NCBI GenBank assembly: GCA_949373145.1
Contig: CASICI010000025.1
Location: 1 to 64,000 of the forward strand
Origin: an uncultured Phycisphaerales bacterium
GTDB lineage: Bacteria; Planctomycetota; Phycisphaerae; Phycisphaerales; SM1A02
DNA: 64,000 nucleotides
Reading direction: 5' to 3'
The position numbers were made by a program, and so were the translations under genes. This document shows positions 9,061 through 17,884 of this stretch, piece by piece. Below the pieces are notes generated by a model. It was not told the origin of the DNA. It made no database searches and saw only the letters and a program-made list of their open reading frames with translations. Positions within the stretch are counted from its first letter, which is position 1. Each line of letters starts with the position of its first letter.

Positions 9061-10479
9061 ATGACGACCGCAGACAGCACCACGCAACTTTCGGACAACG
9101 GTGGACCGAAGATCCGCCTCGGGATCATGATGTTTCTTCAATACGCAGTCTGGGGAGTCTGGTTGCCCGTTCTGGCGATCTATCTCATGGCGACCGTGGA
9201 CGACGGAGGGCTCGGATTCAGTGGCGCGGACGTCGGTTGGATCCTCGGTGTGGCAGCAGCCTCCGGGGCCATCACGGCGCCCTTCATCGCGGGCCAGATC
9301 GCAGATCGCTTCATGAACGCCGAGATCGCACTCGGAATCCTCCTGATGATCGGAGGGCTTCTGAACATAGGATTGGCCTACGTCACGGACTTCTTTCCCT
9401 TCATGTTGCTTTCGATCGGGTATTCGATCTGCTACATGCCCACGATCGCTCTGACCAATTCGATCTGTTTCGCCAATCTTTCCGATCCTGAAAACGCCTT
9501 TCCCAGAGTTCGTGTCTGGGGCACGATCGGCTGGATCGTGGCAAGCACGCTCTTCGGGCTGCTCTATCTTCAGAGCAACATCTCCCTGACCTGGATGCCC
9601 TGGTTCTTCGAGGGAACACCCAAGCCGGATGGAACGACGTTGATCGCCAATTCGCTGATCGTCTCCGGAGTGATCTCACTGGTCTACGGCATGTACTCGA
9701 TGCTGTTCCTGCCTCGAACGAGACCGACGCGCAGCAGCAAGCATCCTCTGGCGTTTCTTGAAGCGTTCAGTCTGCTCAAATACCGAGGTGTGTTCGTTCT
9801 GACGCTGGCCGCGCTGCTCATCTCGATGATTCACAACGTGTATTTCGTCCGCACCGGACCCTGGCTTGAATCCATCGGATTCGCCAAAGGGGAGGTCGGC
9901 GCTGTCATGAGCGTGGGGCAGATCGTCGAGATCTTCGTCCTCGCCGTGCTGGGGTGGTTCCTCAAGGGGCTTGGTTTCAGGCTGGTGATCACGATCGGTG
10001 CCATCGCCTACTTCCTCCGATTCGCCGACTTCGCCTGGGCCACCGGCGGCCCCAAGGAACTCGCTTTCATCGGAATCGCGCTGCATGGTTTCTGCTTCGC
10101 CTTCTTCTTCGCGGCAGCGTTCATCTTCATCGACCGTGCCGCACCGAAGGAAGCCAGACACTCCGCTCAGACCGCCTTCGGCATCGCCATCCTCGGAGTG
10201 GGGCCGATTCTTTCCGGCTTCTTCAACGGGTGGTTGGATCAAGTCGGCTCGGCCACGAATTCCGAATCGGAGTTCGCGGTCACAGAGCTTGGAAGCCTGG
10301 CGATGAGGTGGCGCTCGACGCTGGAAGGTATGGGTGTCCCGTTCTTCGAGGATGGCATCAGCTATCAGGCGATCTGGTGGACCCTCGCCATCGTCGGGGC
10401 GCTTTCGGCGGTCATCGTCGTGGTGGCCTTCACCGACGACTCCGGCAAATCCTCCGCGTTCGGTCAGGACTCCGACTGA
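9061..10479 (+). CDS. Nucleoside:proton symporter family MFS transporter (NupG-like)
   Basis: This 472-residue membrane protein has about twelve hydrophobic segments. The first segment 'FLQYAVWGVWLPVLAIYL' and the stretch 'YSICYMPTIALTNSICF...RVRVWGTIGWIVAS' resemble the nucleoside:H+ symporter branch of the MFS (NupG/XapB), including the RxWGTIG motif after helix 5. The likely role is proton-driven uptake of nucleosides across the inner membrane; the exact substrate is inferred from family only. The start has 'CCGGAG' about nine bases upstream. It stands alone between divergent ispG and convergent topA, with which it shares a strong hairpin terminator. Confidence 0.8.
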   Translation: MTTADSTTQLSDNGGPKIRLGIMMFLQYAVWGVWLPVLAIYLMATVDDGGLGFSGADVGWILGVAAASGAITAPFIAGQIADRFMNAEIALGILLMIGGLLNIGLAYVTDFFPFMLLSIGYSICYMPTIALTNSICFANLSDPENAFPRVRVWGTIGWIVASTLFGLLYLQSNISLTWMPWFFEGTPKPDGTTLIANSLIVSGVISLVYGMYSMLFLPRTRPTRSSKHPLAFLEAFSLLKYRGVFVLTLAALLISMIHNVYFVRTGPWLESIGFAKGEVGAVMSVGQIVEIFVLAVLGWFLKGLGFRLVITIGAIAYFLRFADFAWATGGPKELAFIGIALHGFCFAFFFAAAFIFIDRAAPKEARHSAQTAFGIAILGVGPILSGFFNGWLDQVGSATNSESEFAVTELGSLAMRWRSTLEGMGVPFFEDGISYQAIWWTLAIVGALSAVIVVVAFTDDSGKSSAFGQDSD

Positions 10480-10505
10480 TCGGGGCCTGAGCGTTTTCGA
10501 GACTG

Positions 10506-10543
10506 AAAAGACGGCGCCGCATTCGAACGAATGCGGCGCCGTC
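10506..10543 (-). terminator. Rho-independent terminator for topA (perfect 16-bp stem)
   Basis: GACGGCGCCGCATTCG is followed by two bases and its exact reverse complement. On the minus strand the stem is followed by TTTT, which marks it as the topA terminator. It sits between two convergent genes and may also slow plus-strand transcription, though the plus side lacks a T-run. Confidence 0.85.
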
Positions 10544-10573
10544 GTCATGTTCGAATGTCGAATGCGGGGAGGA

Positions 10574-13321
10574 TCAGCTCGCGGCGGAGCTGACTTCCTC
10601 TTCCTTGCCCGCGTCAGGGTGGAGTGAAAGCACCGCGACGCCACCGGGCACCAGCAGTTCGCCGATCGGGGTGCCCGCTTCGATCGGAGTGTCGTCCATG
10701 CGGGTGATGACCGGCATGGGATGCTTCTTGAGATGGTTCTTGAGAGCAAGTTCCAGTGTCTTGCGTTCGTCCTCTTCGAGTTTGGCCCAGCCCATGCGGC
10801 CTCTGCACTTGGGGAATCCGCTGCAGCCGAGCCAGGGACCACGCGCACCTTCGCGGAGATACATGGGTCGTTCCTCGCACTTGGGGCAGGTGAGTTCGGT
10901 CTCGTAGGGTGGGGGAGAGGGAAGCTTCAAGCCGCCCTTCTTGTCGATGTTCAGGACGAACTGCGTGTCGGGATAGTTCGGGCTCGCGATGAACGGTCCG
11001 AACCGACCGGTGCGTTTGATCATCTGAGCCTGATCCTCGGGGCACTTGATGTCGACCTGCTCGGGAAGCAGTGGCTGACCCTCGCGATCGACGGGTGCGG
11101 CATAGTCGCATTCGGGATAGGTGCTGCAGGACAGGAAGCGGCCGTTCTTTCCGAACCGGTAGCTCGTCGTCGCGCCGCATTCCGGACAGGCATAGGGAGC
11201 TGGACGGGTGACGGCACGCGCATGCATGAGGTTTTCATGGGCATGTGCCAATGAGCTCGAGAATCGTCCGTAGAAGTCACCGAGCATCTCACGCCAGTCC
11301 CGGTGATCGCTTTCGATCAGGTCGAGTCGTTCCTCGAGATCCTTGGTGTAGGACACCTGCATCAGCACCGGGAACGCCTCGACGAGCATGTCGGTGACGA
11401 CTTCTCCCATCGCGGTCGCATGGAAGCGTCGGTCGACCTGTTCCACGTAACCACGGTCCTGGATGACTCGAATGATCGAAGCATAGGTCGATGGGCGGCC
11501 GATGCCTTCTTCTTCGAGTTTCTTGACCAGCGAGCCTTCGTTGTATCGAGGCGGAGGACTGGTGAATTTCTGCTTGGGCGTGATGGAGAACGGTGCGGTT
11601 TCCTGGCCATCCTCGAAAGAGGGGAGGGTCTGTTCGTCGCTGGCCGTCGGGACGCCGGCGACTCTCATGAAACCGTCGAAGACCAGCACGCGGCCGTTGG
11701 TCTTGAGAATCGCGCCGGTGGGTTCGTCGCTTCGTTCGAAGAGCACGGTGGTGGCATCGAACTTCGCGGGCGTCATCTGGCATGACACGTATCGTTCCCA
11801 GATCAGCTTGTAGAGCTTGTACTGATCTTCCTTGAGCGCGCTTCGAACCGAGTCGGGCGTTCTGTGCGCTTCAGTCGGACGAATCGCTTCATGTGCTTCC
11901 TGTGCGGCCTTGTTGGATGAGCCGAAGAAGTTGGGCTTCTCCGGGAGGTAGTCCGTCCCGAACGTCTTCTCGATGTAGTTGCGAGCGTTGTTGATCGCTT
12001 CACCGGACAATGTGGTGGAATCGGTACGCATGTAGGTGATCAGGCCGACCTGGCCTTCGCCCTTGATCTCGATGCCCTCATACAGCCCCTGTGCGAGTCG
12101 CATGGTTCTGTCCGTGGCGAATCCCAGTCTGTTCGCCGCGTTCTGTTGCAGCGTCGAAGTGATGAAGGGTGCGTAGGCTCTGGACGTGGTGCGTTTGGTT
12201 TCCGTGGATTTCACGGCGTATCGCGTCTTCGGGTCGAGTTCGCCCTGCAACGTCCGCTGGAATCGAGCTGGGCCCTTGCCTCGTTCGTTTTCGGTGGAGT
12301 CGACCGAGATCTTCTTCATGCCGACGGCCTCGGCGACTTCGGTGATCTCCGCACTGAGGTCCACGGGGGATTCGGCCGAGCATCCGAGGTTGAAACGAGT
12401 GCCACCCAGTTCGACCAGTTCGGTCTTCAATCCGCCATGTTCCGCAAGCCATGCATTCTGGACCTTGATGGTCGGGCCCTTGCCCTTGGCATCGGTCGTG
12501 GTGATGAAGTCACCCCATGATCCGGTGAGCGTGCCCGCCTTCCCGGGATCCAGCGCGAGAAGCGCTTCGACCGACCATGATTCATCGGGGACGAAGATGT
12601 CGATCTCGCGCTCTCGCTCCACCACGATTCGAACCGCGACGGATTGAACACGACCTGCGGACAGTCCGCGGGCGACTTTCTTCCACAGCAGGGGGGACGC
12701 CTGATAGCCGACGATGCGGTCGAGAATGCGGCGTGCCTGCTGGGCATTGACCTTGTACTCGTCGATCACATGCGGGGTCTCGAATGCGCGCTGGATCTCC
12801 TTGCGAGTGATCGCATTGAAGATGACGCGTTTCGCTTTGGATGGCTCGACGCCGACGATGTGCGCGAGATGCCATGCGATGGCTTCCCCTTCACGGTCGA
12901 GGTCGGTCGCGAACCAGATGGTGTCCGCCTGCTTGGCGAGTTTCTTCAGCTCCGTGACGGTCTTCTTCTTGTCCGTCAGAATTTCGTAGCTGGGTTCGAA
13001 GTTGTTCTCGAGGTCCACTCCTGGAACCGGCATCTTGACCCCTTTGGGGGCGCGTGGTGGAAGGTCGCGGACATGGCCCACGGATGCTCTCACGACATAT
13101 TCGGGGCCCAGATACTTGTTGATGGTCTTGGCTTTGGCCGGGCTTTCGACGATCACAAGCTGCTTGCCTGTCGCATTTTCGCTGCGGGTTCGGGTACCAG
13201 CGGCCTTCTTGCGGGTCGACTTCTTCTTGATCGTGGTGGTCGACTTCTTTTTAGACGTGGTTGATGTCTTCTTGGAAGTGGTCGACTTCTTCTTGGTTGT
13301 CGTTTTTTTCTTTTTCGCCAT
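10574..13321 (-). CDS. topA: DNA topoisomerase I (type IA)
   Basis: TopA relaxes negative supercoils by transient cleavage of one strand. In this 915-residue protein a Lys/Thr-rich tail (residues 1-45, 'KKKKTTTKKKSTTSKK') precedes the Toprim domain ('LVIVESPAKAKTINKYLG' and 'FATDLDREGEAIAWHL'). The catalytic tyrosine is in 'GLITYMRTDST' (about Tyr430). 'HEAIRPT' and 'YNEGSLVKKLEEEGIGRPSTYA' are further family motifs. The C-terminus holds zinc-ribbon modules at about 712-738 and 812-839 (CxxC pairs); the module between them keeps one Cys and is degenerate. Residues of about 265-365 are longer than in E. coli TopA. SD-like AGGGA precedes the ATG. The gene has its own strong terminator. Confidence 0.96.
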   Translation of the reverse strand: MAKKKKTTTKKKSTTSKKTSTTSKKKSTTTIKKKSTRKKAAGTRTRSENATGKQLVIVESPAKAKTINKYLGPEYVVRASVGHVRDLPPRAPKGVKMPVPGVDLENNFEPSYEILTDKKKTVTELKKLAKQADTIWFATDLDREGEAIAWHLAHIVGVEPSKAKRVIFNAITRKEIQRAFETPHVIDEYKVNAQQARRILDRIVGYQASPLLWKKVARGLSAGRVQSVAVRIVVEREREIDIFVPDESWSVEALLALDPGKAGTLTGSWGDFITTTDAKGKGPTIKVQNAWLAEHGGLKTELVELGGTRFNLGCSAESPVDLSAEITEVAEAVGMKKISVDSTENERGKGPARFQRTLQGELDPKTRYAVKSTETKRTTSRAYAPFITSTLQQNAANRLGFATDRTMRLAQGLYEGIEIKGEGQVGLITYMRTDSTTLSGEAINNARNYIEKTFGTDYLPEKPNFFGSSNKAAQEAHEAIRPTEAHRTPDSVRSALKEDQYKLYKLIWERYVSCQMTPAKFDATTVLFERSDEPTGAILKTNGRVLVFDGFMRVAGVPTASDEQTLPSFEDGQETAPFSITPKQKFTSPPPRYNEGSLVKKLEEEGIGRPSTYASIIRVIQDRGYVEQVDRRFHATAMGEVVTDMLVEAFPVLMQVSYTKDLEERLDLIESDHRDWREMLGDFYGRFSSSLAHAHENLMHARAVTRPAPYACPECGATTSYRFGKNGRFLSCSTYPECDYAAPVDREGQPLLPEQVDIKCPEDQAQMIKRTGRFGPFIASPNYPDTQFVLNIDKKGGLKLPSPPPYETELTCPKCEERPMYLREGARGPWLGCSGFPKCRGRMGWAKLEEDERKTLELALKNHLKKHPMPVITRMDDTPIEAGTPIGELLVPGGVAVLSLHPDAGKEEEVSSAAS

Positions 13322-13520
13322 GTCCCTGCCAGGTGCTCTGATTCTTCGTACTTCTATAGATCGTCTCTACATGCCCTTTCGGTCATTCATGGCGGGGACT
13401 ATGAGAACCTTCTGGGGGGGGCGTCAAGTCGATTCCGGGTGACTTCGGCCGATGAACGGGAAGCGTCGTGATGCAAAGTTATTCATAATAAGGGTTTATG
13501 GAATTATAAAAAGAACTGGG

Positions 13521-14510
13521 TCAATTCTTCAAATGATCCATCACGATCCGCGCGGCCTGGTCAGGCATCTCTGGAATCCCGTAATCCAGTCTGAGCACCC
13601 CCTTGATGGCATGAAACCGTCGAATCCAGGTTCTCTGCTGCTTGCCGTAGCGCCTGGTTCGTATTTTCATCGACTCCAGCGCCTCAGCCTCGGAAAGCCC
13701 TCCCTGAAGGACTTCCTGAAACTCCCGATAGCCCACCGCCTCGCGCGCCTGCCTTCCGAGTGGGTGTCGTTCCAGCAGGCCCTCGACCTCTTCCTTCAGG
13801 CCCAGTTCAGCCATCATCTTCACGCGGGCGTTGATCCGTCGATTCAATGCCTCGGTCGGCCAATCAAGGCAGACCAAACGGGCCGGCCTGCGAGGTGTGA
13901 TGACGGCACTGGACCATTGGGTCTGGTGCTCTGAAAGTCGTCGTCCGGTGACCTGATGAACCTCCAGTGCCCGGATGGTGCGCCTGCGGTCGTTTCGATG
14001 AATTCTCTCTGCGGAGTCCGGGTCATCGCGTTCGAGGCGTTCACGCAGTTCATCGGTTGAAAGCGCTTCAAGCTCGTTACGCAGTTCGATCGGTGCGGGT
14101 GGTTCTCGAAAGACGCCTTCCAGCAGGGCGCGGACATACAGGTTGGTTCCCCCCACGATGATCGGGGTCGCTCCTCTCGACTGCGTGGCGGAGATCGCCT
14201 CTTCCGCATGGTCCAGCCAGTCATGCACGGTGAAGCCTTCCTGCGACGGGTCGGCGATATCGAAGAGGTGGTGGGGGACTCGAGCGCGTTCCTCCTCGCT
14301 GGGACTTGCGGTTCCGATATCCATTCCTCGATAGATCTGCATCGAGTCCGCGCCGATGCATTCACCACCTCCGGGCAGCGCTTCGGCCAGCTCGATGGCG
14401 AGTCTGGTCTTGCCGGATGCGGTCGGTCCGATCAGTACGAGAATTGGGGGGGCGTCGGGCACGATGTTCTCCAATGACGAGAGCCTTCTCGTCTCCGAGC
14501 AGGGTATCAT
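13521..14510 (-). CDS. miaA: tRNA dimethylallyltransferase (MiaA)
   Basis: MiaA transfers a dimethylallyl group to A37 of tRNAs that read codons starting with U. The protein (329 residues) shows the P-loop 'LIGPTASGKTRLAIELA', 'GADSMQIYRGMDIGTASPS', 'PHHLFDIADP', 'IIVGGTNLYVRALLEG' and the C-terminal 'EAVGYREFQEVL...IRTRRYGKQQRTWIRR'. The ORF in the track runs on to 15062, but that part lies antisense to pgk and has no family similarity, so I place the start at the ATG at 14510. A GTG a little further in is possible. It uses dimethylallyl diphosphate, linking it to the isoprenoid genes nearby. It is divergent from pgk. Confidence 0.93.
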   Translation of the reverse strand: MIPCSETRRLSSLENIVPDAPPILVLIGPTASGKTRLAIELAEALPGGGECIGADSMQIYRGMDIGTASPSEEERARVPHHLFDIADPSQEGFTVHDWLDHAEEAISATQSRGATPIIVGGTNLYVRALLEGVFREPPAPIELRNELEALSTDELRERLERDDPDSAERIHRNDRRRTIRALEVHQVTGRRLSEHQTQWSSAVITPRRPARLVCLDWPTEALNRRINARVKMMAELGLKEEVEGLLERHPLGRQAREAVGYREFQEVLQGGLSEAEALESMKIRTRRYGKQQRTWIRRFHAIKGVLRLDYGIPEMPDQAARIVMDHLKN

Positions 14511-14582
14511 CAAGGCCGACACCTCAACCCCATGTGTGGGACGCACGAAGTGCGCGCCTCCCGTCACGCAACAAGGACAACG

Positions 14583-15800
14583 ATGACGTTCAAGACCATT
14601 GAAGATGTGGATGTGAAAGGAAAATGCGTGCTCATGCGCGTTGATTTCAACGTGCCCATGAGCTCCGAGGGCCGAATCGAGGATGACTTCAGAATCCGGC
14701 ATGCCTTGCCGTCGATTCGATCGGTTCTCTCCCGAGGGGGACGGCTGGTCCTGTTGTCGCATCGTGGTCGACCTTCCGGAAACGGTTTCGAGCCATCGCT
14801 TTCCCTCGCTCCCCTGGCTCGCCACCTCGGCGAGCTCCTCGGTTCCGAGGCCCCGCGTGGCGTGGGCTTTCCCTCCACGGACTGCCTCGACGACGAGGCC
14901 GTCCGGGCGGTTTCGGAACTCACCGATGGGGATGTCCTCATGCTCGAAAATCTCCGGTTCGATTCCGGTGAGACCTCTGATTCGACCGACTTCGCCCAGG
15001 CTCTCGCGCGGATGGGGGACCTCTATTGCAACGATGCCTTCGGGTGTTGCCATCGGACCCATGCGTCAGTGCATGCGCTTCCCATGGCGATGTCCGACCG
15101 TCCCCGCGTGGCCGGTCTTCTCGTCGCCGATGAGATGCGGTATCTCGGGCAGGCCCTCGAGACGCCGGAAAGGCCGTTCGTCGCGATCCTCGGAGGCGCC
15201 AAGGTGTCCGACAAGATCGGTGCCCTGAAGAATCTCATCGGCAACGTGGACACGCTGCTGGTTGGTGGCGCCATGGCCTACACGTTCATGAAGGTGATGG
15301 GGCAGGACGTCGGTTCCAGCCTCGTCGAAGACGACAAACTCGCACTCGCCAAGGAGATCATTCAGCTGGTCGATGCGAGTGCGACCGACCTGGTGCTTCC
15401 CGTGGATCACATCTGCGGCCGTGAGCTGTCCCATGAAAGTCCGGTCTGCATGTCCGATCAGAACATTCCAGATGGTTGGATGGGGCTCGACATCGGGCCG
15501 GCCACCACCGCGCGATTCACCAGCGTGGTCCGCCAGGCCCGAACCGTCGTCTGGAATGGGCCACTGGGTGCGTTCGAAACCGTTCCGTTCGACGTCGGCA
15601 CGCGTCAGGTCGCCGTTTCCATGGCCTCATGTGCTGAAAATGGCGGAATGAGCATCGTTGGAGGGGGGGATACGGCTGCTGCCGTGCTCCTTGCGGGCGT
15701 CAGTCAACGCATGAGTCACGTCTCGACCGGTGGTGGTGCGAGCCTCCGACTTCTCGAAGGTGAGAAGCTCGTGGGGCTTTCTTGCCTTGAAGAAACGTGA
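14583..15800 (+). CDS. pgk: Phosphoglycerate kinase
   Basis: Pgk makes ATP from 1,3-bisphosphoglycerate in glycolysis. The 405-residue protein has 'MRVDFNVPM' at the N-terminus, the substrate-binding 'LVLLSHRGRP', 'MLENLRFDSGE', 'NDAFGCCHRTHASV', the hinge 'ILGGAKVSDKIGALKNLIGNVDTLLVGGAMAYTF' and the nucleotide-binding 'WNGPLGAFE' and 'IVGGGDTAAAV'. The usual 'HRAHAS' is 'HRTHAS' here, a mild change. The track start (14532) lies upstream; the ATG at 14583 is preferred because it follows AAGGA at seven bases and matches the family N-terminus. It is divergent from miaA with a 72-base gap. Confidence 0.96.
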   Translation: MTFKTIEDVDVKGKCVLMRVDFNVPMSSEGRIEDDFRIRHALPSIRSVLSRGGRLVLLSHRGRPSGNGFEPSLSLAPLARHLGELLGSEAPRGVGFPSTDCLDDEAVRAVSELTDGDVLMLENLRFDSGETSDSTDFAQALARMGDLYCNDAFGCCHRTHASVHALPMAMSDRPRVAGLLVADEMRYLGQALETPERPFVAILGGAKVSDKIGALKNLIGNVDTLLVGGAMAYTFMKVMGQDVGSSLVEDDKLALAKEIIQLVDASATDLVLPVDHICGRELSHESPVCMSDQNIPDGWMGLDIGPATTARFTSVVRQARTVVWNGPLGAFETVPFDVGTRQVAVSMASCAENGGMSIVGGGDTAAAVLLAGVSQRMSHVSTGGGASLRLLEGEKLVGLSCLEET

Positions 15801-15878
15801 TTCCAACATTTCGAATGCTATGATCTCAATGAACATCCGGGTTCTTGCCGTGTTGATAGACGAAAGGGATACCTCACC

Positions 15879-16964
15879 ATGACACTTGTTTCACGATCCT
15901 CACTGCTTCTGCTTGCCCTCATCCTGTCTTGCGCGATCGGCTCCTCCGCCGACGCCCAATCGAAGAAGGATGTCAAGTTGGAAGTGGGCAGTCTTCCTCC
16001 CAACATCTCGAGCTGGGGCACGATCGTCTCCGGGAAGAACCCCGGCAAGAAGTTCGGGAACGGCACGACCTACGTCGTCGAATTCTGGGCCACCTGGTGC
16101 GGCCCATGTCGCCAGTCCATTCCGCATCTCAACCAGCTGTATCAGACCCTGAAGACGCGCAACGTTGAAATGGTCGGCATCAGCGACGAATCCGAGAAGA
16201 TCGTCAAGGACTACCTTCGCAAGAAGGGACCCGGCATGAGCTACACGGTCGTCGCCGATCCTTCGGGGACGATGCAGGACCTCTGGATGAAGCCCGCTGG
16301 TGCGAACGGGATTCCCACCGCATTCATCGTCGGTCCCACCGGACGCATCGCCTTCATCGGCCATCCCATGGATCCGAGTTTCGAACGGGTGCTCTTCCTG
16401 TGCTCCGAAGGACGTTACGACCCGACCCTGATGTCCAAGGCACAGCCGCTGCTCGATGCAGCCAACCGATCGATCAAGGCTCGCGACTGGCGCCAGGCGC
16501 ACCGTCAGCTCGATGAAGTCATCAAGCTCGACACCTGGGTGTTCTCCGACAAGGTCGAAAAGAAATATCGTCTGATGATCGAATTCGAAGGTCGAAATGA
16601 TGAGGCCTTCGCGTATCTCGACAGTCAGGTCGACGTCTACTCCAGCAAGGCCGACGTCCTCGATGACTTCGTGCGAATGATGGTGTTGGACCCCGATCTT
16701 CCCAAGGTGCCGCAGGCGCTTCTGGAAAAGACGATCGCCGCGTACGCCCAGCGTGCCGGTGAGGAGTCTCCCGAGTATCTCCAAACCATGGCCATGGTGG
16801 CGCATCGCAATGGCGACATCGATCGTGCGGTCGATCTCCAGTTCCAGGCATGGATGAATTCCTCCCCTGACTACCGACCCGCCAAGAAAGCGGTTCTGGA
16901 TGCCTACAAGGCCGAGCAGGTCAAGGGCAAGGGTTCCGGACGCGGCAAGGGCGGACGCCGCTGA
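15879..16964 (+). CDS. Exported TlpA-like thioredoxin-domain protein
   Basis: The 361-residue protein begins with a Sec signal peptide ('LLLLALILSCAIGSSADAQ', cleavage likely after ADA). A TlpA/ResA-type thioredoxin fold follows at about residues 35-185 with the redox motif 'FWATWCGPCRQSIPHL' and the cis-Pro loop 'NGIPTAFIVGPTGRI'. The remaining 170 residues are helical and TPR-like ('RDWRQAHRQLDEVI', 'GDIDRAVDLQFQAW') and end in a basic Gly/Lys/Arg tail 'KGKGSGRGKGGRR'. It is probably a periplasmic thiol reductase or an extracytoplasmic partner in protein maturation; the substrate is unknown. GAAAGGGA lies before the ATG. A T-rich hairpin downstream ends the transcript. Confidence 0.85.
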   Translation: MTLVSRSSLLLLALILSCAIGSSADAQSKKDVKLEVGSLPPNISSWGTIVSGKNPGKKFGNGTTYVVEFWATWCGPCRQSIPHLNQLYQTLKTRNVEMVGISDESEKIVKDYLRKKGPGMSYTVVADPSGTMQDLWMKPAGANGIPTAFIVGPTGRIAFIGHPMDPSFERVLFLCSEGRYDPTLMSKAQPLLDAANRSIKARDWRQAHRQLDEVIKLDTWVFSDKVEKKYRLMIEFEGRNDEAFAYLDSQVDVYSSKADVLDDFVRMMVLDPDLPKVPQALLEKTIAAYAQRAGEESPEYLQTMAMVAHRNGDIDRAVDLQFQAWMNSSPDYRPAKKAVLDAYKAEQVKGKGSGRGKGGRR

Positions 16965-17004
16965 GTCGGCGACTTCGTTCCTGCGCGTAGAACACGTTAT
17001 TCTC

Positions 17005-17039
17005 ACGAAGGAAGCACCAGAGTGCTTTCTTCGTTTTTT
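17005..17039 (+). terminator. Rho-independent terminator after the thioredoxin-domain gene
   Basis: ACGAAGGAAGCAC pairs with GTGCTTTCTTCGT (one G-T pair) around a CAGA loop and is followed by a run of T. It separates the thioredoxin-domain gene from rpe. Confidence 0.85.
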
Positions 17040-17085
17040 CATGTCCGCGTCGTTCTCGTTCGACGCCCTGCAGGAAGCACGCCAC

Positions 17086-17778
17086 ATGACACCGACGCCC
17101 ACTCCGGGTTCAGCACTCTTTCGCTCACCGCCACCCCACACCCTGGTGGCGCCCTCGATCCTGTCCGCGGACTTCGGTCGACTCGCGGATGACTGCATCG
17201 CAGTCGTCGAGAGTGGGGCGGATCTTCTGCATGTCGATGTCATGGATGGGCACTTCGTGCCGAACCTCTCACTCGGTCCGGCGGTCTGTGCGGCGATTCG
17301 ACGCCACCTCCCGGATGTGGTGATCGATGTCCATCTGATGGTGTCCCGGCCGTCGAAGTACCTCGAGCCCTTCGCCCGGGCAGGCGCCGACCACCTGACG
17401 GTTCATTGCGAGGTGGAGGACTCCGCGGCGTCGCTTGCCGAGTCGATTCGTGCATTGGGATGCTCTCCCGGTCTGGCGATGAACCCCGACACTCCGGTCG
17501 ACGCGATTCTTTCCGACATCGAAGCCTTCGATCTTGCGCTCATCATGAGCGTCCATCCCGGATTTTCCGGCCAGGCCTTCATCCCCGAAGTGCTGTCGAA
17601 GGCGGTCGATCTGCGTGCTCGATTCGGTGACGAACTCCGAATCGAAATCGATGGGGGGGTCTCTCCCGTGACCGCTCCAGCCTGCCGCGAGGCTGGTTGC
17701 GACATTCTGGTTTCGGGTTCCAGCGTCTTCGGTTCCAAGGATCGGGCCGCCGACATCACGGCGATTCGCGGTGGGTGA
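17086..17778 (+). CDS. rpe: Ribulose-phosphate 3-epimerase
   Basis: Rpe interconverts ribulose 5-phosphate and xylulose 5-phosphate in the pentose phosphate pathway. The 230-residue TIM-barrel protein shows 'VAPSILSADFGRLADD', the metal-site 'LLHVDVMDGHFVPNLSLGP', 'VIDVHLMVSRP', 'HLTVHCE', 'ALIMSVHPGFSGQAFIPEVL' and 'EIDGGVSP'. The ATG at 17086 has CAGGAAG at a good distance; an in-frame ATG at 17041 overlaps the preceding terminator stretch and is less likely. The track ORF starts even earlier inside the upstream gene and is not the true start. A proline-rich extension of about 18 residues precedes the barrel. Confidence 0.95.
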   Translation: MTPTPTPGSALFRSPPPHTLVAPSILSADFGRLADDCIAVVESGADLLHVDVMDGHFVPNLSLGPAVCAAIRRHLPDVVIDVHLMVSRPSKYLEPFARAGADHLTVHCEVEDSAASLAESIRALGCSPGLAMNPDTPVDAILSDIEAFDLALIMSVHPGFSGQAFIPEVLSKAVDLRARFGDELRIEIDGGVSPVTAPACREAGCDILVSGSSVFGSKDRAADITAIRGG

Positions 17779-17884
17779 TGTCCCGTTTTTCGGCTTGAGA
17801 CCCGCAAAGCCCGTACGGAAACGAGTATGCTCGATCTCATCAACGGTGTGAGTTCGCATGCATGGCGTGCACAGGAGGTGCTGC

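Noticed and set aside
10510-10543. Perfect 34-bp palindrome as an insertion-sequence end or attachment site
   Set aside because: It lies between convergent genes, has a T-run on the topA side and no second copy or transposase, so it is a terminator.
9676-10848. Long minus-strand ORF spanning the nucleoside transporter and the topA end
   Set aside because: It crosses a strong terminator and lies antisense to a transporter with clear family motifs.
13521-15062. 513-residue minus-strand ORF as one protein
   Set aside because: Only the part up to 14510 matches MiaA; the rest is antisense to pgk, which has full family motifs.
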